Assembly (NCBI RefSeq): GCF_030622045.1
Contig: NZ_CP130886.1
Span: 2,059,557 to 2,123,556 of the forward strand
Origin: Planctellipticum variicoloris
Lineage (GTDB): Bacteria > Planctomycetota > Planctomycetia > Planctomycetales > Planctomycetaceae
Reading direction: 5' to 3'
DNA: 64,000 bases
The notes beneath the pieces were generated by a model. The model had not been told where the DNA came from and made no database searches. It was given only the letters and a program-made list of their open reading frames with translations. The position numbers and the translations under genes are program-made. Shown piece by piece: positions 39,427 through 48,928 of the stretch; within the stretch, counting starts at the first letter, position 1; every line of letters starts with the position of its first letter.

Positions 39427-41128
39427 GGCCGCGTCCCTCGATCAGGTTGTGCGTCTGGCCGGCACGCAGCGATTTCCAGGATTCTCGGGCTCCCGACGGC
39501 CACCGGATCGACACGACATCCGCCTGCATGGCATCGCTGAGACCGACAGGAATTCGTCGGTCATCAGTCGCAAGATACCCCTGACTTCCCTGGCACGACC
39601 GCACGATCGTGCGGTCGCCGATGCGCACTTCGACTCGCGCGCCGATCGCATCGCGATTGCTGGCCGTCCCCACGAGCCTCAGAGTCAAAGACCGGCCGGC
39701 AGCCTCGTCAAGATTCTGCAGCAAAGCCGCGGGACCGTTGAGATGCAGCACGGCAATATCCAGTCTGCCGTCGCGATTGAAGTCGGCCAGTCCCGATGAA
39801 CGCCCCACGATCGCCCGTTGAAAATAGGGACCGGCCTCGGCGGAAACTTCCTGGAACCGGGCTCCCCGCTGATTCCAAAAGACCTGCGGCAGTTGTGCAA
39901 ACGGCTCGCGCCGGTCGAGCTCGGGGGGATACGACTGCACGTGCCCGTTCGCGACGAACAGGTCGAGCCAGCCGTCGTTGTTGGCGTCCACCAGCGATGT
40001 TCCGAAGCCCAGCCGCTGCCGACTGGGGGCGGCCAGTCCAAACTCGGCGGTCACGTCCGTAAAGGCGACCCGATCGTTTCTGTAGAGGGTGTTGGTCTCA
40101 TTGAAGTAGTTGGTCACGAACAGATCGGTCATTCCGTCGCCGTCGACGTCTCCGGCTGCCACTCCCATCCCAGCCTCAGCCACGCCAAGTCCGTTCACGG
40201 CCACCCCCATCAACAGGGCATCGTCGGTGAATGTTCCATCCCCCGCGTTGATCCAGAGCTGATTGTTCACGGTGTCGTTGGCGACGTAGAAATCCTGATC
40301 GCCGTCTTCGTCGAAATCGCAGACGACAACTCCCAGGCCGGCGCGCGGGGATTCCGCCAACAGCCCCGAGGCCGCGCTGACGTCGTCGAACGTGCCGTCG
40401 CCGTTGTTGCGAAGCAGCAGATCGTATTCATGCTTCTGGTAGCGCGGGTGACACCCGCCGGGATAGCGTCGTCCGAGTTCGACGTGGCTGCACAGCGGAT
40501 AGTCGGCGCGGTCCAACTGCAGGTAGTTGGTCACGTAGAGATCCAGATCGCCGTCCCCCTCAATATCCGCCCACGTACAACTGGCCCCAAACCGCCCGTC
40601 ATTCAACGCCGGCTGACCGACGACTTCCGTCCAGGTGCCATCCCCGTTATTCCGGTAGAGGCTGTTCGGACCGAAGCTCGTGACGTACAGATCCGGAAAC
40701 CCGTCGCTGTCAAAGTCGCCGACGGCCGCCCCCATGGAGTACTCGAAATTCCGAAGTCCGCAGACTTCCGTGACATTCTCGAACGTCCCGTGCCGGTTTC
40801 GAAACAACTGGTCGCTGCGAGCGAGATTGCTCTCCTTCCGGGGAGGCCATGCGGCGCCCTGGCACAAGTACACGTCGGGCCAGTCGTCGCCGTCGTAGTC
40901 GAGCCAGCCCAGCCCAGAGCCCATGAACAGGTGTAGATGCCGCTCGGGAGTCAGCGGTGCATAGTGCGTGAAGCGAAGTCCCGTCTCCTGGGAGACGTCC
41001 GAAAATCGAATTCCCCCGTCCTGTCCCGCCAATTCCTGCGGCAGAACGGCCAGGCACCCGATGAGGAGCAGGAGCCCCGCTTTGCCGCAGGCTCTGTCTC
41101 GACACGCGACGTGATTCCATCTCAACAT
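39416..41128 (-). CDS. CRTAC1 family protein, FG-GAP repeats plus ASPIC/UnbV (copy A)
   Basis: A 570-residue secreted protein with a signal peptide (AGLLLLIGCLAVLPQELAG). Seven calcium-binding FG-GAP/VCBS repeats are visible from DxDxDG-like loops, such as LDYDGDDWPD, FDSDGFPD, IEGDGDLD, FDEDGDQD, VDGDGMTD and FNRDGRLD. They imply a seven-bladed beta-propeller. The C-terminal ASPIC/UnbV domain spans LTLRLVGTASNRDAIGARVE to VSIRWPSGARE. Partners and ligand are unknown. It overlaps the downstream TPR gene and lies in tandem with a second CRTAC1 gene. Confidence 0.93.
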   Translation of the reverse strand: MLRWNHVACRDRACGKAGLLLLIGCLAVLPQELAGQDGGIRFSDVSQETGLRFTHYAPLTPERHLHLFMGSGLGWLDYDGDDWPDVYLCQGAAWPPRKESNLARSDQLFRNRHGTFENVTEVCGLRNFEYSMGAAVGDFDSDGFPDLYVTSFGPNSLYRNNGDGTWTEVVGQPALNDGRFGASCTWADIEGDGDLDLYVTNYLQLDRADYPLCSHVELGRRYPGGCHPRYQKHEYDLLLRNNGDGTFDDVSAASGLLAESPRAGLGVVVCDFDEDGDQDFYVANDTVNNQLWINAGDGTFTDDALLMGVAVNGLGVAEAGMGVAAGDVDGDGMTDLFVTNYFNETNTLYRNDRVAFTDVTAEFGLAAPSRQRLGFGTSLVDANNDGWLDLFVANGHVQSYPPELDRREPFAQLPQVFWNQRGARFQEVSAEAGPYFQRAIVGRSSGLADFNRDGRLDIAVLHLNGPAALLQNLDEAAGRSLTLRLVGTASNRDAIGARVEVRIGDRTIVRSCQGSQGYLATDDRRIPVGLSDAMQADVVSIRWPSGARESWKSLRAGQTHNLIEGRGLAN

Positions 41129-41270
41129 TCTCTCCGCCGCTCAAGAGGCCTCTGTGATTCGCTGCACGGACTGAGCTCCAGATTCAGGTCTCGTCGGTCG
41201 CCCGGCCGTGAGATCCCCCTGGTCGCCCTTTTTGCAATGACATTATCCATCCCCGGAAACGCTGCATCAT

Positions 41271-43049
41271 TCACTCGGCGGAACCTGAGAACCTGGTTTC
41301 GATGATCCTGTCGTGGCCTTCGATGACCGTGATCTTCCGACCCGCCGCGATGTTCCGGATTTCTTGCCGCTCGCCGCTCGGCCAGTCAATGCGGATCGCG
41401 CCCGCCACGGAATCGGCTCCCAGGCCCAGCGTCGTGACTCCACCATGCGACGACAGGTAGCCGGCGTTGCGACACAACAAGCGCACGAGCGTCCCGGATG
41501 CGCTTTCGACTTCGACAATCGCCCCTTCGGCCGACCGTGGCGAGGACGTCCCCACAAGCTCCAGTTGAATCCTGTGACCCGGTTCGGCCGACGCGTTCAA
41601 CAGCAGTGCGGCTGGCGAGTCGATCAGGCTGACCACCAGATCGTCCAGACCGTCTCGATTCAGGTCGACGCGGCAAGCTCCGCGCGCATTCCAGTGCTGC
41701 TCAAACCAGAGGCCGGCGCCACGCGATTCCTGGAAGTCTTTCTCGCCTCCGCGCAATAACGTCGGCAACTGAGCCCAGTCCTCGCCCGGCATCTGAGTCA
41801 CGTGGCCGTTGGCGACGAACAGGTCCGTCAATCTGTCACAGTCGGCATCAAAGGCGATCGCCGACCAGCCCACGGACGGACGACTGGTGCGATCCACGAG
41901 CGTCCCCTGAGTGCTGTCGACGAACATCAGCTCTTCTTCCTGGCGGAAGAGGGCGTTCGATTCGTTGGAGAAGTTCGTCGTGAACAGGTCCAGGCGCCCG
42001 TTGCGATCGAAGTCCGCACACGCGACCCCCATCGACCCCATCGTTTCTCCCTGCCCGTTGAACGCCACCCCGCTGGCAAGGGCGATCTCCTCGTAAACCC
42101 AGTCGGCGGTCCGTCGGAACAGCAGATTGCGGTCGCCATCGTTGGCGACAAAGATCTCGGGCGTCCCATCGCGGTCCAGGTCCGCGGCGACCACTCCCAG
42201 CCCGTACTCCCGGTAATTTCCAATCCCGGAAGACTCCGATCGGTCTGCAAAACTGCCATCGCCGCTGTTTTCGAGCATCACGTCCTCAACCGGCCGGTAC
42301 GAATGAGGATTGCAGTGAATCCTCACGCCCTTCGACTCGCAGAACGGCGTCGGCAAGTCTCTCGAACTGTCGGCGTAGCAGGTGATATACAGATCCAGAT
42401 CGCCGTCCACGTCAAGATCTGACCAGCAGGCCGTGGCGCACCAGCGTTCGCCGGTCAGTAGTCGCAAGATCTCGGACTCCGCGAATGTTCCGTCACCATG
42501 ATTCAGAAACAATCCGCTCTGCTGATAACCGGTCAGCAGTACGTCGTCGAATCCGTCGTTGTTCACATCCGCCACGGCGCAGCCATGCCCGTATCCGGTC
42601 CACGTGAGGCCGCTGGCCGGAGTCACGGGTTCGAACCGCTCCGAGTTCCAGTTGCGAAACAGATGGATGCGAGAAGTCCGATTGGACGGCCAGCGGACCG
42701 GATCGCCGCCGTCGAGGAAAATCAGATCGGGTTGATCGTCCTTGTCAAAGTCGATCGCGCCGACCCCTCCACCGAGCGTCTCTGCAAGGTGGAACTGATC
42801 ATCCGGGCCGTTGTCGTAGACGAACGCAACGCCGGAATCCTCAAGCGGGCTGAACCGCAATCCGGCGGCAAAGCCCTCCGCCGCGGCTTCAGCGGCGAAC
42901 TTCGGCAGCGGTTCGGGGCGCACGCCCAGTCTGGCAAACAGCTTCCGATCCGCAGTCCAGACGGACGTGCGATCAATCATCTCGCTCAGAACGAAGCCCG
43001 CCGCGACGAGGACGATCATCCAGACGGGCTGCCAGCGACGAGCTCGCAT
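41271..43049 (-). CDS. CRTAC1 family protein, FG-GAP repeats plus ASPIC/UnbV (copy B)
   Basis: A 592-residue protein with an N-terminal membrane anchor or uncleaved signal (VWMIVLVAAGFVLSEM). Calcium-loop repeats are present, for example IDFDKDDQPD, VNNDGFDD, LDVDGDLD, LDRDGTPE, FDRNGRLD and LNRDGLDD, arranged as in copy A. The ASPIC/UnbV domain runs from IQLELVGTSSPRSAEGAIVE to IRIDWPSGERQE. Overall layout matches the copy at 39416 but sequence identity looks modest, so divergence is old. The upstream TPR gene ends only 9 bases before its start, so the two genes are probably translationally coupled. Confidence 0.93.
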   Translation of the reverse strand: MRARRWQPVWMIVLVAAGFVLSEMIDRTSVWTADRKLFARLGVRPEPLPKFAAEAAAEGFAAGLRFSPLEDSGVAFVYDNGPDDQFHLAETLGGGVGAIDFDKDDQPDLIFLDGGDPVRWPSNRTSRIHLFRNWNSERFEPVTPASGLTWTGYGHGCAVADVNNDGFDDVLLTGYQQSGLFLNHGDGTFAESEILRLLTGERWCATACWSDLDVDGDLDLYITCYADSSRDLPTPFCESKGVRIHCNPHSYRPVEDVMLENSGDGSFADRSESSGIGNYREYGLGVVAADLDRDGTPEIFVANDGDRNLLFRRTADWVYEEIALASGVAFNGQGETMGSMGVACADFDRNGRLDLFTTNFSNESNALFRQEEELMFVDSTQGTLVDRTSRPSVGWSAIAFDADCDRLTDLFVANGHVTQMPGEDWAQLPTLLRGGEKDFQESRGAGLWFEQHWNARGACRVDLNRDGLDDLVVSLIDSPAALLLNASAEPGHRIQLELVGTSSPRSAEGAIVEVESASGTLVRLLCRNAGYLSSHGGVTTLGLGADSVAGAIRIDWPSGERQEIRNIAAGRKITVIEGHDRIIETRFSGSAE

Positions 43050-43058
43050 CGGCGCCCC

Positions 43059-44159
43059 TTACTGGCGAACCGCCTGGAAAATCAGCCGCGCCGCCTCGTC
43101 CGCGCCGACGCTCCGGCACGACTCCGCCAGCTCCCCGAGGGCAACGGCATCGTCGCTCACCCCAGGCTGCATTGATCGCTGCACGATCCGAACCACGATT
43201 TCGAGTTCCTTGACGTGCCGCTGGAGTTGTTCCGTCCGATGCTGTCGTCGCAATACGTCACAGTAACGCGACCGGTAGGACTTATTCAACGGCTGGCAGT
43301 GCACGGCTCTCGCCAGAGCCTCCTCCGCGGCCGGAACGTCCCGTTGCTCCAGGGCGACGAGCCCCCGGGCGAACCAGTATTCGCCACGCATCTCGGTCGG
43401 CTCCGTCGTCGGAAGCAGCTCTGCCGCCGCCGACGCGTCCTGCGTCGTCGCGTCAACGACGGCCAGCAGGAGACCGGCCCGGGGATGCTGACTGTACGGC
43501 TTGAGCAGCTCCACGCATTCACGGTATCGCCCCATCGCCAGCAGGCATCGCCCCAGCCCCAGCCGCGATCCGACATCCGTTGCATCCGCTTCAACCGCCG
43601 CTCGCAGCCACGTCTCCGAGGGTTCGACGCCGCGGCTGTCAATCGACCATAAACCGAGCGACATGATCACCAGGTCGGCGGTGGGAGCCCCATGCTGCCC
43701 CCACTGCGTCAGCCGCCTCTGCATTTCCTCGGCATCCAGCCGCAGTCCGCTGAGTGCCACGTACTGACGCTGAATCGCTCCATTCTTGGGAAATCGATCG
43801 ACACCTTCGGCGAAATACCCGTCCGCCAGGCGAAACAAGTTGCAGGACAGGGCCATCCGCCCCAGCTCAGCCAGCGTCCGCTCCTGGGACTTGCCGCTCG
43901 CGTAGTCCGCCAGAGCGAGTGTCAGTGGAATCTCCGGTCGCTGCTGGGCGTGCGACAACTGCAGGAGCACCTCCCGCGCCCGCACGGAATCAGCCTTCCG
44001 CCCCAGCGCCGATCGCGCCAGACCTTCCGCGGCCTCCAGCCTACCCTCGTTCCAGGCCGCAGTCGCCTGCTGCTCCAGGTCGCCGACGCTCGGACGCTGC
44101 ATACGATGTGCTGCGAAGCCGATTCCTAGACAGACCGCAGAAAGCAGGAGCAGCTTCAT
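43059..44159 (-). CDS. TPR protein with N-terminal membrane anchor
   Basis: A 366-residue protein starting at MKLLLLSAVCLGIG, an N-terminal signal or anchor. The rest is helical repeats, for example AWNEGRLEAAEGLARSAL, LGLGRCLLAMGRYRECVELL and GLVALEQRDVPAAEEALARA. It is the probable first gene of the minus-strand operon TPR, CRTAC1, CRTAC1, TPR. Divergent from the second cytochrome gene. The ATG at 44157-44159 is preferred to an upstream in-frame start at 44180 because the signal core begins here. Confidence 0.87.
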   Translation of the reverse strand: MKLLLLSAVCLGIGFAAHRMQRPSVGDLEQQATAAWNEGRLEAAEGLARSALGRKADSVRAREVLLQLSHAQQRPEIPLTLALADYASGKSQERTLAELGRMALSCNLFRLADGYFAEGVDRFPKNGAIQRQYVALSGLRLDAEEMQRRLTQWGQHGAPTADLVIMSLGLWSIDSRGVEPSETWLRAAVEADATDVGSRLGLGRCLLAMGRYRECVELLKPYSQHPRAGLLLAVVDATTQDASAAAELLPTTEPTEMRGEYWFARGLVALEQRDVPAAEEALARAVHCQPLNKSYRSRYCDVLRRQHRTEQLQRHVKELEIVVRIVQRSMQPGVSDDAVALGELAESCRSVGADEAARLIFQAVRQ

Positions 44160-44677
44160 GATGTCACATTCAGGCGGCAATTGAGTTCACGCGAGGAGCT
44201 GCAGTAACATCGTGCATCATCCGGAGCGGCGATCCATTTCATGCATCAGTCCGCATGCAGAACGATGCCGGCGGTTGATGAACCGGGAAATCGGTGCTGT
44301 GGCCAACCGACGGAAAAGCGGAATCCTCAAGACATCCGGGGAGATCTATCGGCAACTCGCTCGAATCTACGTCCGCCTAGGCCCAGTGTCCAGGATTCCG
44401 GAGCAGGACTCAACTCCGGACTGTCCGGCTTGTGGAGCGAATCTTTGCCAGGAAATGTCAGAATGCTGTCGCCCAGTCGGCGAACGGAACGCCCTCCTTG
44501 CAAACCGCGCAGGGCCGATCGGCGCGGCTTGCAGTCCCCCGCGGAAAACCGGAGACTGCCAATGTGAACTACGTCCCTGTCGGGGAGACCCTGCGGTCCG
44601 TGCCGACAGACGCTTCTCGCATCCTTTGTGAATTCCTGCGTTCGTCGTATTCGGCAGAGTGTCTGGAGCCCGTTTGC
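44160..44677. other. Divergent intergenic region
   Basis: About 520 bases between the TPR gene (minus) and cytochrome copy B (plus). Short open frames are present but none looks coding. The promoters of both directions must lie here. No palindromic operator was recognised. Confidence 0.45.
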
Positions 44678-45844
44678 ATGCCTCTGCCACGAACATCGAA
44701 TGGCGTGAGACTGGTATTCGCGGGCGTCGTGATCGTTCTTTGCTGGGGCATGCAGGCGTGGTTGATCGGGCAGAGAAGCGACCGAAGTTCGTTCGACCCC
44801 GCATTACGAACTGCCGACGCCGTCGCTCCGGTCGCAGAACGCTGCGCCGCCTGCCATCCGGGCGTTTGCCAGGAGATGGCCGCATCGCCCCATAGCCGCA
44901 CTCTGAGCGACGGCCACGATCCCCAGATCCTGTCACGTTTCGCAGGGCGTAGCTATCAGTCCGCCCCAGGCGGGCCGACGGTCTCCTTTGAAGACCGGAA
45001 CCAGCAGCTCTGGATGAAGTCCGACGCCTCGCCCGAGGCCATTCGAGTTGACTGGATGTTCGGCTCGGGTCGGCATGCGATGACTCCGGTCAGCCTGATG
45101 GTGAACTCGGACGGTGCGACGGAGCTGATCGAAGGAAGCGTTTCCTGGTTTCCGCCGGGCGAGCTGGGAGTCACTCCCGGCGCGAATCTGACGGACGCTT
45201 CGGGAATCGCGCCTCTAGGCGCTCCGCACGATCACGCTACGACTCTGGAGTGCTTTGGTTGTCACGTCACCCACTTGCCTGTCGAGCGGGGACGAATTCG
45301 CACCGACGCGCTGTTTCGAGGAGTCTCGTGCGAGCGCTGCCATGCAGGCGGAGAACAGCATGCCCGGGCCATGGAGCAGGGCGGGCCTCTCTCCCTGCAG
45401 TCCTGGTCCGATCTGACGCCGCTCGAATCGGTGAATCGCTGCGGCGAATGCCATCGCCGGGCTGACCAGTTGACCCCCGAGGAACTGTCGCCGGAGAGAA
45501 CCGTCCTCGTCCGGTTTGCATCGGTCGGACTGGCGATGAGTCGCTGTTTTCTGGAACAAGGCCAGCTCGACGGGGGGGAGAAATCCGCCCGGCTGGACTG
45601 CCTGACATGTCACGATCCGCATCGCCCCGCAGAAAAGTCCTTTCAGCCGTACGTCCAGACGTGCCTGCAATGTCATGGACCGCAGAAGTCGCAAGCCCGC
45701 GAATGCACCTCCCCGCAGTCGGCATCGAATTGTCTAAGCTGCCATATGCCGTCCGTCAATGTCGCGGACAAACTGGTGCTGACCGATCACTGGATCCGCG
45801 TCCGCAAGGACTCCGACCCGCCGGCTGCCGCAGAGAGCAACTAA
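44678..45844 (+). CDS. Seven-haem c-type cytochrome (copy B)
   Basis: A 388-residue exported protein with an anchor (LVFAGVVIVLCWGMQAWL). Seven CxxCH motifs are present: CAACH, CFGCH, CERCH, CGECH, CLTCH, CLQCH and CLSCH. Spacing and the flanking motifs SRCFLE and DHWIRVRKDSDP match copy A at 37042. It also has a GSGRHAMTPVSL segment where copy A has GSGTHAVSFLTL. I placed the start at the ATG 44678, just before the hydrophobic segment; the longer open frame lacks features. The divergent minus-strand operon carries the TPR and CRTAC1 genes. Confidence 0.93.
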   Translation: MPLPRTSNGVRLVFAGVVIVLCWGMQAWLIGQRSDRSSFDPALRTADAVAPVAERCAACHPGVCQEMAASPHSRTLSDGHDPQILSRFAGRSYQSAPGGPTVSFEDRNQQLWMKSDASPEAIRVDWMFGSGRHAMTPVSLMVNSDGATELIEGSVSWFPPGELGVTPGANLTDASGIAPLGAPHDHATTLECFGCHVTHLPVERGRIRTDALFRGVSCERCHAGGEQHARAMEQGGPLSLQSWSDLTPLESVNRCGECHRRADQLTPEELSPERTVLVRFASVGLAMSRCFLEQGQLDGGEKSARLDCLTCHDPHRPAEKSFQPYVQTCLQCHGPQKSQARECTSPQSASNCLSCHMPSVNVADKLVLTDHWIRVRKDSDPPAAAESN

Positions 45845-46018
45845 AGTTCCAGGTGAGTCGTGGCAGGGGGGGCGCCGCAGGACCTTCAGTGTCCTCCATT
45901 TCTTCGCCGCGGCAGAGACGATGAGTCTCGCCGCAACGACTCGCACTCACGGTCGTTGGCTGGTAGTGTAGCACTTCCTGCTGGACGCTCTTTCCCCGTA
46001 CCCCGCTGGAGGTCCCTG

Positions 46019-48190
46019 ATGCTCCGCTGTCTGCTCCTGGGACTGGTGCTGTTCCCTGCCTCCCTTCAAGCCGCCGATCCTCCCGCTCGCGGCTACACGA
46101 TCCCCCTGATCGACCTCGCTCCGCAGACGTTCCGTCAGGTCATCGTCGACCGCGAACCAGGCCAGTACCTCGGCCACCCCACCACCGTCCTCCTCGAAGA
46201 CGGAAAAACAATCCTCTGCGTCTATCCCAAGGGGCATGGAAAGGGTGCAATCCAGTACAAACGCAGCCCCGACGGCGGTCTCACCTGGAGCGATCGACTC
46301 CCCACGCCCTCCAACTGGTCCACCAGCCTCGAAACCCCCACAATCCATCGCGTCGTCGATGCCGCCGGGAAGAAACGGCTCATCGTCTGGTCGGGACTCT
46401 CTCCCGCCCGCCTGGCTGTCAGCGAAGACGACGGCAAGACCTGGTCCGAACTCAAACAGGCCGGCGACTGGGGCGGCATCGTCGTGATGGGCTTTGTCGA
46501 GGCCCTCAAAACTCCCGGCCGCTATCTCGCCATGTTCCACGACGACGGCCGCTTCTTCAGCCAACCCGCCAACCCGCAGAAGCCGCCGGCCTTCACGCTC
46601 TACAAGACCTTCTCCGACGACGGCGGCCTGACATGGTCGAAGCCGGAATCCGTCTATCAGTCCAGCGACGTCCATCTCTGCGAGCCCGGCTGCATCCGCT
46701 CGCCCGACGGCAAGCAGCTTGCCGTGCTGCTGCGGGAAAACTCACGTCGCAAAAATTCCCACATCATTTTTTCCGACGACGAAGGAACCACCTGGACCGC
46801 CCCCCACGAAGTCCCCGGTTCCCTCACCGGCGATCGACACACCGGCAAGTACGCTCCCGACGGCCGCATCTTTATCAGCTTCCGTGACACCACGCTCGAA
46901 TCGAAAACCAAAGGGGACTGGGTCGCCTGGGTCGGCAAGTATGAAGACTTGGTTTCCGGCGCCGAAGGCCAGTATCGCGTCCGCCTGATGGACAACCACA
47001 AGGGAGCCGACTGCGCCTATCCCGGCGTCGAAGTCCTCCCCGACGGGACTATCGTCACCACCACCTACGGGCACTGGGAGCCGAACGCCGATCCCTACGT
47101 CGTCAGCATTCGCCTCAAGCTCGCCGAACTCGACGCCGCCGCAGCGATCCAGGCCATCCAGCTCCCCGCACCCCGACTGCCGCGCGACAACCTGCTCGTC
47201 TACCGCGGCCCGGACAACCTGCAGATTCCGGTTAAGAATGTCGACGACTGGCAGAAGCGCCGAACAGAAATCCTCGCAGGCATGCAGGCGGTCATGGGCA
47301 AGTTGCCTGGCGACGAGAAGCGTTCGCCGCTCGACGTCAAAGTCGAAGAAGAGTTCGACGGGGGCAGCTACATCCGCCAGCTCATCACCTATCAGTCCGA
47401 GCCCGGTGGCCGCGTCCCCGCTTACCTGCTGATCCCCAAAGCCGTCCGCGACGGCAAAGTCCCCCCCGCTCCCGGAATCCTGGCCTTGCACGGCACCAAC
47501 AACGTCATCGGTCACGGCACGGTCGTCGGAATCAACAACACCACGAATCGACAGTTCGCCCGCGAGCTGGCCGAGCGAGGCTACGTCGTCCTCGCCCCCA
47601 GCTATCCGCTGCTCGCGAAGTATCAACCCGATCTCAAAACGCTCGGCTGGGACAGCGGCACGCTCAAGGCGGTCTGGGACAACATCCGCGGTCTCGATCT
47701 CCTGCAGTCGCTCCCCTACGTCAAACGAGACGCTCTCGGCGCGATTGGCCATTCCCTCGGAGGACACAATTCCGTCTACACGGCGGTCTTCGACGATCGC
47801 ATCAAAGCCGTCGTGACGAGTTGCGGCCTGGATTCGTACCTCGACTACTACAACGGCGTCGATCGCGTCTGGCATCCCGAACAGGGGTGGTGTCAGACCC
47901 GCTACATGCTCCGTCTGACCGCCTTCCGAGGCCGCCTGCAGGACATCCCGTTCGACTTCCACGAACTGATCGGCGCCCTCGCCCCCAGGCATCTCCTGAT
48001 CTTCGCGCCGCTCCACGACAGCAATTTCCAGCACGCCAGCGTCGATCGCATCGCCGACGCCGCCCGCCCGGTCTTCAACCTCTACGGAGCTGCTGACAAT
48101 CTCAAAGTCGAGCACCCCGACTGCCCGCACGACTTCCCGCCCGAGATGCGCGAGGAAGCATACCGGCTCTTCGACCGCGTCCTGAAATAG
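46019..48190 (+). CDS. Secreted sialidase-like (BNR) protein fused to an esterase module
   Basis: A 723-residue exported protein with a signal peptide (MLRCLLLGLVLFPASLQA). The N-terminal half is a six-bladed sialidase-like propeller with four Asp boxes: SPDGGLTW, SEDDGKTW, SDDGGLTW and SDDEGTTW. The C-terminal half (about residues 380-723) is an alpha/beta hydrolase with GHSLGGHN and a distal PDCPHDFP histidine. The half-boundary DDWQKRR..AVMGKLPG matches the esterase at 28947. Removal of O-acetyl groups before glycosidic cleavage is a plausible joint role, inferred only. Start at 46019; GGAGG lies about 8 bases upstream. Confidence 0.92.
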   Translation: MLRCLLLGLVLFPASLQAADPPARGYTIPLIDLAPQTFRQVIVDREPGQYLGHPTTVLLEDGKTILCVYPKGHGKGAIQYKRSPDGGLTWSDRLPTPSNWSTSLETPTIHRVVDAAGKKRLIVWSGLSPARLAVSEDDGKTWSELKQAGDWGGIVVMGFVEALKTPGRYLAMFHDDGRFFSQPANPQKPPAFTLYKTFSDDGGLTWSKPESVYQSSDVHLCEPGCIRSPDGKQLAVLLRENSRRKNSHIIFSDDEGTTWTAPHEVPGSLTGDRHTGKYAPDGRIFISFRDTTLESKTKGDWVAWVGKYEDLVSGAEGQYRVRLMDNHKGADCAYPGVEVLPDGTIVTTTYGHWEPNADPYVVSIRLKLAELDAAAAIQAIQLPAPRLPRDNLLVYRGPDNLQIPVKNVDDWQKRRTEILAGMQAVMGKLPGDEKRSPLDVKVEEEFDGGSYIRQLITYQSEPGGRVPAYLLIPKAVRDGKVPPAPGILALHGTNNVIGHGTVVGINNTTNRQFARELAERGYVVLAPSYPLLAKYQPDLKTLGWDSGTLKAVWDNIRGLDLLQSLPYVKRDALGAIGHSLGGHNSVYTAVFDDRIKAVVTSCGLDSYLDYYNGVDRVWHPEQGWCQTRYMLRLTAFRGRLQDIPFDFHELIGALAPRHLLIFAPLHDSNFQHASVDRIADAARPVFNLYGAADNLKVEHPDCPHDFPPEMREEAYRLFDRVLK

Positions 48191-48248
48191 CCGGAAGAAG
48201 AGGACTCACCGCGGAGGACGTGGAGAATACGTGGGAGAAGAGCGAAGT

Positions 48249-48350
48249 GAGTGAAAAGTGAGTCCTGAAAAACGCAAAGAGCAGGGATGGCGAGACCCGC
48301 CGGCTTTTGTCACTTTGCGCTGATCACGACTCAATACTCACTTTTCACTC
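48249..48350. repeat. Long inverted repeat between convergent genes
   Basis: GAGTGAAAAGTGAGT (48249-48263) and ACTCACTTTTCACTC (48336-48350) are perfect 15-bp arms about 72 bases apart. A nested pair CGCAAAG (48273-48279) and CTTTGCG (48313-48319) would extend the same hairpin. It sits between the sialidase gene and the convergent response regulator, so it could be a bidirectional terminator or a mobile palindromic repeat. Confidence 0.75.
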
Positions 48351-48388
48351 TCCGGACCTTGTCCTCGTCGCGAACTCCGGATGTCCCG

Positions 48389-48802
48389 TCAGCCCGTCGC
48401 CAGTCTGGCCGACATGGATTCGTCCGCGTAGCTGCTGCGAACTGCATCCGCGAGGCGGCTCAGCAGCATCTGCCGACGGACCGGCTTGCGGAGGACGCTG
48501 AAGATCGCGGCGGCCGCGGCGGCCAGTTCGAGTTCATCCGGCTCGCTCGCGGTCACCAGCAGACAGGGAAACTCCAGCCGATGCTCCCGCAGTTCCTGAA
48601 CCGCCTCCAAGCCATTCAGGCTCGGCATCTGCCAGTCGAAGACGGCGATATGCACCGGCTCGGCAAGTGCGATTTCGACGGCTTCCGCCCCATTTTTCGC
48701 CTCGACCAGCTCAAAAAATGGGGACAGCAGTTCGCACAGCACCGCCCGGAACGACTCATCGTCGTCGGCCACGAGCGCCCGGTACTCCATCGGCTGCGAC
48801 AT
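48389..48802 (-). CDS. Single-domain response regulator (CheY-like)
   Basis: A 137-residue receiver domain only. The acidic pocket is ALVADDDE, and the phosphoacceptor Asp lies in VFDWQMP near residue 56. The switch Thr is in LLVTASEP, and the conserved Lys is in LRKPV. There is no output domain, so it probably acts by protein contact. The ATG at 48800-48802 was chosen; an in-frame ATG at 48862 would add a basic 20-residue tail. No kinase gene is adjacent. Confidence 0.93.
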   Translation of the reverse strand: MSQPMEYRALVADDDESFRAVLCELLSPFFELVEAKNGAEAVEIALAEPVHIAVFDWQMPSLNGLEAVQELREHRLEFPCLLVTASEPDELELAAAAAAIFSVLRKPVRRQMLLSRLADAVRSSYADESMSARLATG

Positions 48803-48928
48803 TCGTCTGATTCCCAGGTAAGCTGGCCGCCGGGAAGCCGGTCTTCTCGCAGCGTTCATCATCCTTTTGTATTGTGGTCGGAAACGGACCCCGCGTAAAT
48901 CCAAACTGTCCGTTCGGGAGCTGACGCC

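Noticed and set aside
44212-44631. 139-codon plus-strand frame before cytochrome copy B
   Set aside because: Cysteine-containing but with no recognised pattern, and it lies wholly within the divergent promoter region.
44432-44677. Upstream extension of cytochrome copy B
   Set aside because: The frame is open but adds no signal or conserved residues; the membrane anchor starts after 44678.
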